Part shown: one piece after another, positions 10,521 through 24,521 of the stretch | Numbering within the stretch: the first letter of the stretch is position 1 | Layout: the number at the start of each line of letters is the position of its first letter | Origin: Holothuria scabra | Taxonomy: Eukaryota; Echinodermata; Holothuroidea; Aspidochirotida; Holothuriidae | Direction: 5' to 3' | Length of the DNA: 64,000 nt | Assembly: GCA_037179385.1 (NCBI GenBank) | Contig: CM074185.1 | Span: forward strand, 52,641,000 to 52,704,999 | Position numbers and translations under genes: made by a program | The notes under the pieces: model-generated | Database searches by the model: none | Told to the model about the DNA's origin: nothing | Seen by the model: the letters and a program-made list of their open reading frames with translations, nothing else

Positions 10521-13500
10521 ACACCCTTGGCTTCCGTGTTCTGCCCCCAACCCACCTCCATGTAAGCCCTTCCAAAAGAGGATGTATGTCTTTTTTGTCA
10601 AAGGGAGTGTTCGTTGAATCTGGGTTTAGTTAGTAAGTTGGTTAGTTTAGTTAGATGATATTTAAGGACACACCAACACGGATGTGTTATATAGTGTCAG
10701 TCAACTTTATAATCAGTCAAAGTTAAATTTATTTCCCAGTATGGTTCAAATTCAAATTTGGTTTCAAAGTTGCTTCTTACTACAGGCAGGAAATACCGAA
10801 AGCATTACAACAACTTTTTTTTTAGAATGGAGTACAGTTGAATCTAAGATTGGAATACAATTAGAAATAAAGTGTGGTAAGGGGAGAGTCATTTATCTAA
10901 CCAGCCAATATGGGCAGTTGGGCTTAGGAAATGTCTCTGCTGTAATATATAGTAATTATACAATTAATTAATACAATACAGTGCATTTTTGCAACCCTTC
11001 CCCCTGCTTACCTCAGAAAAAAAAAAATCCCCTTAGGTAATCTATTGTCATGGTGCCCTCTTCCTTGATGTGAATGAATTACTTATCTCATGCTGATGTT
11101 ATTGTTTGAACAGGTACTTTTCAATAATTGTGTTGCCTGCATATTTTAGCAAGACCAATTTCAATGGTGGTCTCCTAGTAAAGAGTCCATCCAGATTACA
11201 TTTGGTTGTTGCAACATGAAATAGATGCAAAGTGGAGTCAGTATGTGTAAGTTATTGGCCCTCTATGAATGAATGTGAACAGTCAGGTGATGGTCTGATT
11301 AAGTGAGCCCTAAATGGGGTCCATCAGCTTTAGATGCTTTTGAATTAAAAAAGAAAATCAGTTGCTTTTGAATAAAAAAGTTTTTCTAGTCCATATTTTG
11401 TGTGATGCTTCTCTGAAGAATGGTTCAAGCAAAAATTAAATTTCCATATGTAAAAGGGTGATTAAATTTAAGCCTGTTGGAAAAACTTTGATTTAGTCCC
11501 AAGATATGAGTAAAGAGTAAAATGAAATTAAAATGTATGTCACTCAAAGGGAGCAAAGAAGAGAGAAACAGTGGGTAAAATCACCCCCAGCATTGATTAG
11601 CTATGCTTTGTTTCTTTTGGTATTTTCAGCCCTCTCATGCTGAGTGTGAACTTACTATGAACTCACCATGGAGTATTTGAAGATTGTTAACTTACCTCTC
11701 ATATATTTACATATTCCATTATTATGGGATTACATAGGAGAAAAGACAAGAAAAGATAGCTTCCAAATGTAGAAGAATATTAAACTTGCTTCAAGTTCAC
11801 TGTGGATTGAAAATATGACTAATCTACTAGCTCATATCTTGAGAACCACACATTGCATGGGTTTTCTATGCAAATTTCACCAGAATGCTTAGAATAAGTA
11901 CCCCTTTAACATATCAAAATTTGGATCAACCCTAGACCGTTTATTTCAGAATATTGGTATTAATGAGAAAAATTTGGTACAGTGTTACTGGATAAGTATG
12001 TGGAAGTGAAAATTTTCCTCCTTTTTGCTCCAATAATTTTGATTCCTTGCATATGCTATAGAGAATATCCACAGTGGTTAGCAGGGCAAATTGGCATTCT
12101 GGTCATGTTTTCTGACCCCAGTGGAAAGTGAATGGTGCATGATGTCAAACAAAGGAATATTAAGCTATGTCTTTGTTCCAAAGCAGTTGGAAAATTTTAG
12201 GATACTGTTTGAATTTCTTACTGCAACTTATCAGTTGCAGTTAGTGTTGTAACAAATACCTTGCAATATATTATAGTAAGAAATTTGTTTTAAGGGGGAC
12301 TGTGATGTAGAGAGATGAGAACATTACAAGTCGTATATTAATGTATATTCTTTTATGTCTAAACGACATCTCAATATCAGGGGCTTAAAGTATTAAGCAT
12401 AGGTTTCTCTTTAATTGTTACTTTCCTTCTGGAAAGGACATAATTTTGGTATTCACCTCTTGTTCTGTAGTGAATGCTGATTCAAAGCTACCTTATCGAT
12501 TTGGAATGTGAGTTTTTCTAGTTCTTACCAGGACTGGGCTGGGTGGGGGATTCAGTCTGTCACAAAGTTAAATCCCTTTTTCAGCAATTATGTAAGATTA
12601 TCACCATGTCAAAGCCAACCTCATAAGGCAGCGGCTGCAGCACTTCAGTCATGCTGTGTTGATTGGCATATAGTTATAATGGTAATTGTATCCTCATGTT
12701 GAAGTGTTAACAGTTAGAAAACATGATTAATCCTACCGCAGTCTGGCTGAGGCAGCTGCAGCTTGGCTGTTTTGATTTTGTCATCAATCCATTCATGTAT
12801 CAATTTTCTCATCATCCTTGCCCCTTTAAAGGTAGATGACTGTCGCAATTTTATTGAAAGTTTCTTTATTATATACATATATATATATATATTTTATTTT
12901 TTGTTGCCACGGAAAATGCCAAACAGGATGTACCATTTTAGTGGCAATTTTTAAATACTATTCATTTTGAGTTACAAGTGGTCAGAGACATTTTAGGGAT
13001 GAATGAATTCACCCAAATTTGTCATAAAAATATATACAACATACAATGTATCAGTATGTAAATTACATAGATATAAAGGGTGCTGGCACTCTATAGGGTA
13101 ATGTGACAAAGAGTCACTTGTACTATACACAGATATTAATCTTTGATTGGTCATTAACTCAATCATGTGACAAAAAGAAATCTACAATGTTATTTATACT
13201 AAGGTCATTCTTCACACAGTTATTTACTTGCAGCAGTAATTTTAATCTGCCATCATGGGTAGGGAAGGGCACCTCCCCCCCTTTAAGTGAAGAGTACCAC
13301 CACTTTCAGAGCTAAAGAGGGTCAATTTATCATGAAATTCTGGTGTTTATCATTTGTCTTTTTCAAGGCAATTGACCTGCTGCTACTTTTGAGGTATGTT
13401 TTTAATTATGTGTCCAGATGGGCACACCTGATCTACACAGATCTACAAACCAATGCTCCAGAAGTGAAAATGAGGTTTTCTTTTCTGCATGGATTCTGCT

Positions 13501-16342
13501 CAGGGGGAGTGAAATAGCGAGGATAGAGTTCAAAGGGGGATTTAATAGGTTAAAATGTGTAAATTTTTAGAATTCATTGGTTACATATGTTCCTGTTTAT
13601 TTTATTTCACATTTTTAAAGCCTTGTTGTGGCCCTGGAAGGAAGGGTGGGGTGGGGGGGGGGGGGGGAGAAATGGGAAATGCCCACCTTTGCAAGATCCC
13701 TACGATGGTGAAGGATCGTAACGGTCATATTTCAGCCGTAAAGACCATGCCCAGACCATACCTGCTTCAACCTTGTATTTTACTTCTCCATGTGTTCAAT
13801 AATAGGCAGACATTAACTTTAAATGAAGACATTGTGTAACAATGGTATTACAAGCTAAACTCATTGCTGTTGTGAAAACAATATTTATTTGTCTGAGAGA
13901 TTTCGCAACCTTTCAGTAAACATGTGTATTACTTTTTGAACAAGAAGGAAACCATATGCCTGGACCTAAACATCTCCGTCCACACTTAAAACTGTTTTAT
14001 AACCTGCAGCGTTGGCGTTTTAAGATTTAACAGGAAAACATTTGCTAATTTTTCCATGCTGTGTATCCTGCTAAGTTTTTTTTTAGTGCAGTCTTTTACA
14101 AGTGTAATGAATGGAAATTTATTCAGAAATGGAAACAAAACAATCTTCAAAGAATGTTGATGTTATGGAAATGAGAATCTTTTGAAACCGTTAAAGGTGT
14201 AAGATACAGATTTTGCAGACATGGTCATAGATCTTCCCACTTTGTAGATGTTTTGTTGGAATAACCAGATAGGTTCTGTTTCTGAATGCTTCCATTTGGA
14301 TAAATAGCAACTATTGGCCAAAGATTGTATTGATTATTGTAAATGTGTTGACATATGTGCATACCAGTTTATTAACTAGGAGGCAACTTTGAATCAGACC
14401 CTAGTCTTTTGTATTTGAAGAAAAAAGGGAGTTACTCTCCATATGAGAATTGTTTCAAATTGTGCCAAATTGGTGGACATTGTTACTACCTGCCCAAAGG
14501 TGTGGTTCCACTTGATTTTGATGTTTTATATCATTTCAAGTTGCATTACTCAGTGGAAATGCCATTTTTGGTACAAACCACTAATAGGGTTGCTAAAAAA
14601 ATGCTTCGGTTTTTAGATTCCTAGGGTGGGATGAGGGGGAAGGGGATTGGAATATTTTCCGGGGGAGGGTGGGGGGCAGGGGAACTGTTACTTTTTTTTA
14701 AGTCCTGTCGACCCTCTGGCAAAGGGCTGTTCAGGGAAACCAAACTTTAACTGCTTCCCGAAGAAGCTATTATGTCCACTGTAGGACAAACACTTGACCA
14801 ACTTCATAGGCTTCAGACCATTTACATCATTGATCTGTCATGTATGGCTCCATTCTAGACTCGAGGAAAAGAACAGGTACTACACATGATCGGGGAACTG
14901 CTACTTTCAGAAATCATAAATATCCTGCTTAGCTGAGCTTTTAGACTCATATATTTGGAGTGGTATAGTTAAAGAGATGTAGCAGGGTTACCTTCCATTC
15001 TAATCTAACTTATTGGACCATTCAGGAAGACAGACACAGGGGGAATTGAAAATATTGTAAACCAGTTTTATGAAGTAAAATCCATTTTAGTATAACCTTA
15101 TATACCACGTGTACCCTGTTGTTGTATTGTCATAATGTTATTTTCATGTATAAAAATATAAGAATATTTTTAGTTTTGTAAATAGCTCATTGGTCAGATT
15201 AAAATGGGGCAAACCATTCTTGGAGATGTATGTTGAGTTATGGTTTTACTCATAGTTTCTTTAAGCAAATCAGTTAAAAAATAAAGAAATAATGATGGAT
15301 CATACATCATGTTAGGATAATGCGTAAAATTAGGGTTAACGCAAGTAATGCATGAGGGTGCACCCAGTAAGAACGCAATTTTGTTCCAATGCACAAGTCC
15401 AGATTTATTAACCTTGTTCATTCATACACAAGTAGAATTTGATTTAAAAGGCTAAAGAGGACGGAAACACCCAATGCAAAAACAAACAAACAAACAAACA
15501 TCCACATTGAAATAACATACCCCGAGTAAAATGGAGCCGCCTAAAATGAGTGCGTTTGTCCATAACGGTGATTTTATCGTGGGATATTGCACGGTCAATC
15601 GACCGTCATGAATCAAAGTTGAAGAGTTATTACCTAGCCTGAATGAATCTTTATTGATCAATTAATCAGTGATCAATCATCCAATGAGACTATCAGTCCA
15701 TTAATCAAGTTTACCTTATGTGGCTCTATTTTAACTCGTCTTTTTGCCCTTCTGTTACTATATCCAAATTTTAAAGTTTTGAAATTCACTAGTACGTGAG
15801 TGGCTACAGTCGTAAGTTTTCTAGATGTCTGTTGACAGAAATTGCAGGCTGCTTGTATTTGCAATTGCTTGAATTCATAACCCTAATTGAGTCAAAATGC
15901 CGCTGGAATAGAAGTGGAATGGCACTTGATAATACTCAGTGGTCAATCTAGTCACTCTATGTAATAGAATTTCACTGATTTACATTTAAAAAGTAGAAAG
16001 GGGAAAGTAAATCAGGCGCTCTCTTTCTTAAAGTAACTTACGGGGGAAGATGGAGTGAGGCACCCAGGGTTTTGATTTGTGGGGAGTTTAAAAATTGTGG
16101 GAATACTGGTGAATGAGGTGCCAATATCGTGTGCGTGGAGCGTAGCAGAATATTTTTTGGAGTCCTCAGACCACCCTCCTCAGGTCCGCAGGTAAGCTCC
16201 TGGTTAGTCTTCTCAACATTTCTATGATAAGAAACCTTCTCCTCATCATATTTGATCGTGGATACTTCTCGTAAGTTTTTTTTTTCGGCTATGAAAAGTC
16301 TACCAACCGTAGATGTTCTCCATTTGCAAAATTTTTATTGGC
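10521..16342. other. Non-coding; scattered simple repeats
   Basis: No supportable gene. Contents seen: a (TA)n tract near 12878-12892, a G-tract at about 13650-13669, G-rich blocks near 14625-14690, a dispersed repeat at 14705-14830, and a (CAAA)n tract at about 15480-15500 beside an A-rich patch. Confidence 0.4.
14705..14830 (+). repeat. Dispersed repeat, copy 1
   Basis: This stretch aligns with 48091-48200 in the same orientation. Shared blocks include GTCGAC..TCTGGCAAAG, GAAACCAAACT, GAAGCTA, GTCCACTG and ACTTGACCAAC. Identity is roughly three quarters by eye. The family is not recognised. Confidence 0.7.
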
Positions 16343-16550
16343 CTCTCACGCGGAAGGCCCGGGTTCGCTTCCCAGGTCGAGTCATACCAAAGACTCTAGA
16401 AAAGAACCTACTGCCGTTGTGCGTGATGCTCCGCATAAGCAATGGAGTAGGGAAAACAAGCCAGTGAGCCACAACTGGCTAAAAGGACGTGGCCTGCTCG
16501 ACTAGAACCACTAGGTTGGAAACTGGGCCGTAAAACTCTTAACTAACTAA
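16343..16550 (+). repeat. tRNA-derived SINE, 5'-truncated
   Basis: Contains the B-box-like GGGTTCGCTTCCC, then the body with GTCATACCAAAGACTCTA, GTAGGGAAAACAAGCCAG and CTGGGCCGTAAAACTC, ending in a TTAACTAACTAA tail. The tRNA A-box region is missing. It matches the minus-strand copy at 52716-52970. Confidence 0.85.
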
Positions 16551-19500
16551 ATTAATCCACGTGACTCCTGCGGAAACTAAAAATATTTCATCCAATTACT
16601 TCATTTCAATTTCAAATAACACCTCCAAGAACAAACATCGTGACATCACATACAAATATGTTGACACTTGAGTTAAAAGGCCATTAATATGAATACATTA
16701 TAATTCAATGCTGGACCACTGGCTGGATTTCCCCATTAATCATTATGAATCCCCTACCTGCTAAAGAGTTCCTTGCGCAGAACGTTCGATACCTACAAAT
16801 GATGTCGAAATCATAGCAGGGAGTTGATCATAGTCAAAGCCTACTCCAAAAGTTTCCCCATATCTGTGGAAACGGTATGCCTACGACACTGACCTGAGTT
16901 CTGATACAGAAGCTGTACAACATCACGGGGAGGTCAATCCTATCATCAACTCCGAGTTAGTAAAGCCGTTTTTTTTTTCAAAATATTACCTTCGATATAA
17001 CACCTTTTTGATTAACTTGCATATGGTCTTCGTTTTGCATTTGGATGAATTACACAATTGTTGGTAATGCTTGAATTCTTCTCTGACCCAGCATGTTTTG
17101 CTCATTTGCTTGTTTCTTCTTTTTTAGGTTAATTTACGTATATCTACACTGGTTACTACAGAAGCATTCCTGAAAAAATGCCGTGGCCGTGACTGGCTCG
17201 ACTTAAACCAATTGCTTAGAAACTGGGCCGTAAAACTCTAACTAACTGGAGTTATTTAACTCACCCCCTTTTTTCTACTAGCCAGCAAAATTTATGTTTT
17301 GTAAAATGTCGTTCTTGGTTTCCCAAAAGGGAAACCCTATGGATGGACTCTTGCAGACACTGCACTTTTGCAAAACATGTGTAGGATCGTGCATTTTAAT
17401 GTTGGCGTATACTATGGTTCATCGACTTTCTTAACATTGGTGCACAAGTACTACGCGACTACATATTGTTCACTGTCTGAAGTCGATACCGTGCTTTATC
17501 GAAAATTGGTTTTGATGACTCAGCCAGACGAGACCATTTGTAACGTGGGCAATTTTGTGCTCTGTTTCTACATAAAATAGTATTGTTTGGAATTAAAGAA
17601 AAAAAAAACGATCACTTTTTATTTCTGTTTGATTCGTTTTACACATTTTATGATAACAAATTTTTACTTCATAGTTTAAACTTTGAGGAACAGCACCTTT
17701 TGACGAGAGAAATATTCTTACCTCCTTTGAAATGTTTCTAACTTTTATTGGGCATTGGGTTACGAAATAGGTATCAATCGAGTTTCAAATGAGATTTAGA
17801 ACTTAATGGAAGCCAAGAGAAAGCTTTCAGAAGAGAGGGAAGACATTCCCTCAGTTATTTAAAGACCCTCTGGTGGAAATGAAAAAAACCAAAAACCAAA
17901 AGAAAATTTGAGAAGAAGTTTTCGCCTCCTGAAACATATCTTGAAGCTAATGAACTTTGTGTCCAGAGTATACCTTCAATTATTCTTTCGGGAAACGTTT
18001 CACACTTCAGATTTGATTAAGTCGTTTTAACGAACTACAGTCCAAACTTGTTCACCGGGTCATTATTTTCTACAATGTAATGTTGTAGTGTGCAAGTCAA
18101 CAGAGCTAAAACATGTCACTACAGAAAAAAATACTGCACAGATTCGTCGCCACGCGAAAGTAGGATTTTGCAAAAAAAAAAAAAAAAAAGGGGGGGGGCG
18201 GGACCAAAAATGGGGGCGCACGCTCAGTTTGTTGAGGCGAAGTTCTCGGTTAGTTGCATGAAATTAAACCACCGAACTGTCTTTGAAGTGTCGAAGTGTC
18301 ATGTTCAACCTTGAAGCTCACACAGTGTAATTATGTTTTCAGAATCTCGTCTTTTCTTTTCTCAGCTTAGCCTCGGCAACTTTAAAAGTTACCGATAAGT
18401 TACTGTTTTTAATCAGAAATATTATCTGAGCGTCATGAAATCTGTGCAGCTGCTCTGCGGCTTCCGACCCCTTAGGCAGCCTTAGACCGCCGCCCCTTAT
18501 AGCTTTATTCGTAGCAATCATTGTTCGAAAAAATAAACGCCAGATCCACGGGGAAAGTATCACGCTGCTGCCCGCAGTTTTATTTTTTCACAACAAAGGA
18601 GGGGAAACATGAAATCACACGAAAGTAAGTAAACTTTCAGATCAAATTTCGACTGTCAAAAATAAAAGAAAACTGTACGCCCACTGGAGATTTGATAAAT
18701 CTCACGTGTACACCAGCATGGGTGGATAATAATAAATTGACAAAGCAGATTAAACACGTGACTCCCCACACGAACACTGCTGTCACCAATTGGATTATAA
18801 CAAAATAAAATGTTTTGACCGGAGGTTTTATCTTCTTTATTAGATGGCGACGGATCTATGGAGAACTGGATTCAAGTAAATATTCATTACTGTAGACCCT
18901 TTGGTAAAAATAGGACGGATTCTGTTTTCAGGGCTTATTTGAACAAAAAGAGAAAAATTATCGAAATCTGTATACTCAAAAGTTTACTAGTTTGTGCAGA
19001 CCACCCACTTGTTATTATTCCGTTAATTTAAGTTCCATAAAATTTGTAGTCTTTTGCAAATTAGAACCAAATGCGTTGATGAAGCCTTTGATTCCGGTGG
19101 CACTCACTTAACTTTGTCATCCCTTCTGAATAAAATTCCACCTTTTCGTGTGTCATTTCTTACGTCACCAGAGAGTTGTTTTTCGTCAACATTAGGTTTA
19201 AAAGATTAAATCAGCGCATACTAGTTAAATATATTCGTAAACATATACCCACCATTGACTATGATTTATAGAAAACATTTTAAAAAGAAATTTCTGCTTT
19301 AGGTGGAGCTTGAGAGTTGAATAAAGGTTACGTTGAAACACCACACCCAAGTTGCTCTCTGACTCATAATCATTATAGTACAATCTAAATCTCAAAAAGT
19401 GAAATAAAGGACGGATCTAAAATTAATCTGATTTTGAAGTTTCTTCCCAGTGAACTTTTACCATAAAAAAGCAACACTCTGTAAAACCTTCACATTGAAA

Positions 19501-20120
19501 ATCACTCTCTTAGGGTGGACATACTGTAGGAATCAATCTATACTAGCAGTGAACAATTTGAACCGGAAAAAGAACTTGATTTTAACTCTTTAGAGTAAAT
19601 ATTCAGTCTTAAACAGATTTCTTCTGTACCGGCTCCTCCCCAGCCTATGCATGCTCCGCCCCTACCTATTTTATCGGGGCGTATAGGCATGGAACTGCTA
19701 CTGCAGTTAAAATGCCAATTTGATACTTGCACATTTTACTCTCCTCCTACAGTACAGAGAGGAAAAAAATCGTTGAAAACAGGTGTGGTGCTCGGCCGCT
19801 TATTTTCCGAACATGGAAGAACAGGGATTTGTGCACATGGTTCGTAGTCGCGCAAATTCTGTGTCGTTCGTCCTTCCAGGGTGCTTCTAAAAATGACTTT
19901 GCTTCATTTCTCATTTTTTTGTTTTTGTGTGTTCAAAAGTTTGACAAAAAGAGAAGGAATGCATCTGAAACTAGTGGTTGAGATGCCTCTAATCCTCCTA
20001 AAATGTCAGACAGCAACAGTAGGGCATGAATGCTGTGTATGTGTGTCACAGATGACAGAGTTAACATTCCCATTATCTCACGTTTGAACTCTTTAATCAG
20101 GCTCGCATCATGGAATCATT
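16551..20120. other. Non-coding; SINE tail and homopolymers
   Basis: Apart from the SINE tail at 17181-17248 and an A-tract followed by a G-tract at about 18171-18198, I see nothing recognisable. Short reading frames here lack coding character. Confidence 0.4.
17181..17248 (+). repeat. SINE 3' tail fragment
   Basis: Matches only the last part of the SINE (GGCTCGACTT, GAAACTGGGCCGTAAAACTC, then TAACTAACT). The body and head are missing. Confidence 0.75.
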
Positions 20121-20126
20121 GAAAGG
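20121..20126. repeat. Target-site duplication GAAAGG, left
   Basis: GAAAGG sits directly outside the left terminal inverted repeat and is repeated exactly outside the right one (43978-43983). Confidence 0.85.
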
Positions 20127-20449
20127 TATGAGGCGCCGTATGTGACAAAATTATGTGCCAAATATATTGATTATACTTCTAAATATATATAGGTTATACC
20201 CAGATATATATAATTTACTTTCAAACTTCATATAAATAGGTTTTGCATAATCTATATATAATAGTTATACACCATATATATCCTAACAAGCTATATATAT
20301 TTGTCACTGTAAACATTGTATTAATAGACAATGTCCTGTATAGTTTTCCGTAATTTTGTCAGTCTTTTTGTCACTCTTTTTGTCACATCGGGGAGAGTAG
20401 ATATATATAGATTACTAACACGCGAACAGCACGCGAGTAGGAGGTGCTT
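20127..20449 (+). repeat. Left terminal inverted repeat of the outer element (323 bp)
   Basis: Inverted match of 43655-43977. It is AT-rich, with several TATATATA blocks. GTGACAAAAT lies next to the outer tip and three inverted TTTTGTCA(C/G) copies lie near 20353-20387. These are candidate transposase binding sites. Confidence 0.9.
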
Positions 20450-22364
20450 AGTTACATACTGTGTATGAGGGAGGACCACCCAAAAGTGTTCCTTTCTACA
20501 TGGACACATTGAGACCTTGATAAGATTTATCACCACTAATTTTATCAGTTCCGTTGTCAGGTACATAAAAATACGGAGGTTGTATTATCTTTTACTACGA
20601 AACCAGTTCCCTTGATGTTAAGCTAGGAAGGAAAAGCGTTTGATATCTGAAACGGATAGTCTCTTTTGAAGAGGCAAATATCACCTTTTAGCTTTTTGGT
20701 ACAGTTGAGGGACAGCAGATACTTTCAGTACTTAATTAGGTTGTTGAACCTTTTACTAGACATGTTTCTGCTCTTGTTTTTAATTTTGAGCCTGGTAGGT
20801 AGTTGGACTTTTTAAGTTGTCCTGGTCTTAATCAAGCATAACCGATGTATTAGAGAGCCTCGATTAGAGCATAGAGGTATTTATCATTGTAAACTTCATT
20901 AAATGTTACCAAGTCACCATTGCTTGAATGAAAATAGGCGGTGGCATTATCTGCATAGGCGGCGGAAGCCGCCGGGGGCAGTGGAGGCTGGCCCCCAAAT
21001 ATTTTTTATGAGATTTGGGGGGGAATGCCCCCCCCCAAACTGAATGTCGCAAAAATAAAGTTTTCAAAAACGCTATAGATCTATCTGGGAATGAACACGT
21101 TTAAAGTTAAGAATCATTTTGTGTTAGCAAGATTTCGACCACATTCTCTGATGATTAAGTGAGTCTAATATGGTCCAATTTTGCACTTGCCGCATATACA
21201 GACCATCCAAAGGAAAGTACGTATATTTTGGGTCGTGTTTCATAAAAACACATGTACATCCGTCTCGTGTAGGTACCTGTACACCTACAGCTGACAAACT
21301 CTAACGTTAAGTTTCCAGATGTCGAAACGTAGCAATAGCTCAATTTTGGATTATATCGTTAAAAAGAAAGGTATAGATTTACATTTTTGCAAAGTTGTAG
21401 TAGGTGTGCAATAAAGTTTCCTTTTCTTAAGTTAAAAAATCTTAACGTTAGTCTGGACCTTACGTTAATAGGTCGAACTCCAGAGACGTACTGACCGGGG
21501 GCTGTGGGGTGTCACCCCTACCGCAATAATTTTGCTCTTCGGGAAATCAAGGTGGTCTGTCGGCAAATTGGCAAACCCGGGACACACGGGAAATGAATAT
21601 GCCGACTCAAAGAAAGAGATGCATACAGTACAACAAAGTAATTAAACAAATTTATGTTGCTTTTATTACATTTCGGCTATTCTTTGGCTCAATTATTACT
21701 TTTCAGAATGCAAAAGTTGCAAAGCTTCCGAGAGCTTGCCCCCCTCCCCCCCACTTGACCCCCACATTCACGATAACATGTAGGAGGGTTTACTTTCGAC
21801 CTTCAAACTGTTAAAACAAAACTTTTTGCAAGCTATCTATTACAAATTATCTTTCTTCTTCTCAAATCAGGGCCTTTTAAACATACTGAACGAGGGGCAT
21901 GTCACCAGTCCCCTTATTGGCCCCAATGACAAACATTTGCCCCAGTAATAATGTCCCTTTTAGGATTATTAGTTGCTTCCATTAAGTTCCCTAAAAAGCC
22001 TTATATGCCAGAGCTTCCGGGCCCTGTTGCGGGCCCCTGGACCCCACGCATATTGCCTCGGGATTTTAAAAAGAACTCCCTGTTGATAAAATGCCCCGAA
22101 ACACTTTGGATCTCTTAAAATGCCCTGTCTCAAATTATCAATCACATGTTCACATTTGAATAACTTCAAAATTTTGGCCTTGCCCCCTTAAATTATTGTT
22201 AAGTATGTTTCTCCTTAATCAAATTCCATAGTACTTCCCGATTCCATTCTCGTCCCTTAACTCACCCCACTCCTGAATAAAATTCATAGTTTAGAATTCT
22301 TAATTTTAATATGGTTTTCGACCATTTTGGAGCCTTTCGCTGAGCTTCCGGGTGCTTCGCCCCC
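20450..22364. other. Non-coding interior of outer element
   Basis: No gene seen. Contains GC-rich patches around 20935-21035 and 21720-21775 resembling decayed repeat ends. Nothing firm. Confidence 0.35.
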
Positions 22365-22670
22365 TTAAAGGGCCACACCTCTCACCCCAAACTACAGTTT
22401 TGGCACCCGGGTACCGAAATTCCCAATTGGCTCAGCTCTTTGAATGACAGCTAATTCAAACAATGCAGAGTGCCAAAGCTTATATTACACAGCACGTATG
22501 GTGCTGAGAGTGTTTTGATTATATAAATTGAGTTTTCTCTATACTCACCCTGAAGCAATAAACTGAGATTGTGTCTGGATGAGATTGAATTTCAGAAAAT
22601 TGTGGGAGGGGCTTCAGTAAGAAGGTTAGGAGAATTGGTACTGTTTGGAGTGAGAGAACAGAGCCTTTAA
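22365..22670 (-). mobile_element. TTAA-flanked MITE, copy 1
   Basis: TTAA at both edges (22365-22368 and 22667-22670). Its ends (AAAGGGCCACACCTCTCACC and the inverse of CTCTCACTCCAAACAG near 22640) are imperfect inverted repeats. It aligns in reverse to copies at 29883-30185 and 53615-53972. TTAA targets are used by piggyBac and Kolobok transposases. It is non-coding. Confidence 0.8.
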
Positions 22671-23027
22671 CCTCTACTGGGGCTTAGGCCCTGGACTCCA
22701 CCAGGGGTCCTTAAGCGGGGCCCTGGAGTTTTGCGCTCGCCCAAAACCGGACGCCTTCCGGCGTCACCATTATGTCGGCTGCCGAAAACTTACGGCCCCC
22801 AATAGAAAACATCTTATGATCTGATACTACCTATATGCAGTCCCTTGTTTCAATTTTGAATTTTTATGCGTTCTTAACGGATATCTTGTACCGGTAATTA
22901 GACAAAGCATCTTAGTGCTGTGGAGTGGGATTAAAAACCGCAGATACTTTGAAGTACTGATCTGTTAGGTTTTTAAAACCTTTTGTTTCTGCTTTTTAAG
23001 CAGCTCCCCTAATTTTTAAAGGGACGA

Positions 23028-23240
23028 ATGCCGTACTTTCCACCTCCTCTGGACCTCTTTGTTCTTGTTGGAAGACAAGAGCTTGGTTAGCAAGCGGTTG
23101 CTATCCTTCCCGTCAGGAAATTTGGCGATGTCCTCCATGGCCAGTTTTGCGGCTTTCTCTGGTTTCTTCTGTTGTTCTGAGACGCGCCTTCTTCGCATCT
23201 CAACACCTTCATGAGCCTTGTCTCCGCTCGGGAGAACACT
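23028..23240 (-). pseudogene. Possible coding fragment, unidentified
   Basis: The minus strand reads without stops through a charged segment (EKAAKLAMEDIAKFPDGKDS, then NRLLTKLLSSNKNKEVQRRW). Its composition is more protein-like than neighbouring frames. I do not recognise a family. It could be an exon-derived or transposase-derived relic, or chance. There are no clear splice sites. Confidence 0.2.
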
Positions 23241-23261
23241 CCAGTCCAAAGGGCTTGGAAA

Positions 23262-23395
23262 CCCTTCCTCTAAGCGGAGCGCCCTCATCTGTTGACGCGG
23301 AGCGTAAGGAAAATTTTGAAAAATCAGACTCTCAGACAGCCGAAAATGGCATTTCTCATGGCTTAAGCCCAGGTCACTCTACAGCAATATCGGAT
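23262..23395 (+). repeat. Dispersed copy of the ~175-bp GCGGAGCG repeat
   Basis: Same order of blocks as the array at 31.1-32.0 kb: AAGCGGAGCGCC, GACGCGGAGCGT, AAAATTTTGAAAAATC, CTCAGACAGCCGAAAATG, GCATTTCTCATGGCTTA. Inverted, more decayed copies lie at about 25694-25800 and 25925-26010. Confidence 0.75.
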
Positions 23396-24521
23396 CGGAT
23401 TTTGCTCCGATTTTTGTGAGTTTTACTTACATCTCCTCCATATTTGGTCGCAAAAAGACAAAAAATTTGCAACCCTGGGTAATATGATCTGTATCGCAGA
23501 ACTACGAAAATTTAAGTTATAACAATTATGCCGTGACGTCACATCCGCAGACAACATTTATCTGATACGACGCGTAGTCCGAAAAAAGCTGTTTGTAAAT
23601 GTGACGTCACTTGAAATAAAATCTTTGCCAGGAGTCTGTAAGTTTATGTATATGGGGCGCCATCATCAGTTGGTGTGGAGCGTTAGCAATTTTGGGAAAA
23701 CCACGACCCCACAGTTGGCCGGTGACATAGTGTTTTTGGGGGGAGGGGGGGGGAAGCCGTCCTAGGACAGAAACCCCTGGTTATTCACTCAGCTTTTTTG
23801 GTATCAAGTTAGCTGAAGTTGTCCGTGACGCAACTGAAACGGACACTGTTCATGCATGTAAGTACAGAGACACATAGGATTTTGATGAGGTTTTATGCAA
23901 ACGGACACCAATCACGCACACAAGAGCAGAGAGTTGACACTCCGGAGACTATACGTGCACGTTAGTGCAGAGAATTTGGAACTGGAATTTGGAACTCAAG
24001 TATTGCGGTGCAACAGCAGGCCTGTCGTATAGATATACGTAAAAGTTCAAGGCTTTCTCTGCTTAGCAGTTTATTTATAATCTGACAAAACGACATCTCA
24101 GACGTTATTATGGTTTTACGTGGCAGGTGTTGTAAAATTCCAGTTGTTTGCTAGCTTGTTTTTCTGCTTTTGTTCCCCCTTTTTTACAAGCTATTTTTTT
24201 ATGATTTTAACATGAGTGATTTTTCGAATAACACGGGTGCAAGATCGGCAATACAATGGACACTGCGTTTCGCGCGGTAAACAGGCTTGGCGCGAGCATT
24301 CGGTCGTCCCACAGTCGTAACAGTAGTAACTGCGGCTTTGATGGCGAAAATGTACCCTATTGCGTATCATGCCTCAGAATAAATGACAAGCTCTTGGGCA
24401 ATTCACTTGAACAACATCCCATTTGTCCATGTTGGCAATTGAAGACGTCCGAGCACTTTTTTCAACCTTAGCCAGAATATTTTACCATTTTTGAAGAAGT
24501 TTTTTGCAAGATTACCAGTAG

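Larger units (their letters stand above)
22671..24384. other. Non-coding with repeat units and one possible coding fragment
   Basis: Holds a dispersed GCGGAGCGCC-type unit at 23262-23395, a remnant at 23656-23712, a G-rich patch near 23738-23752, and the minus-strand fragment at 23028-23240. Confidence 0.4.
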
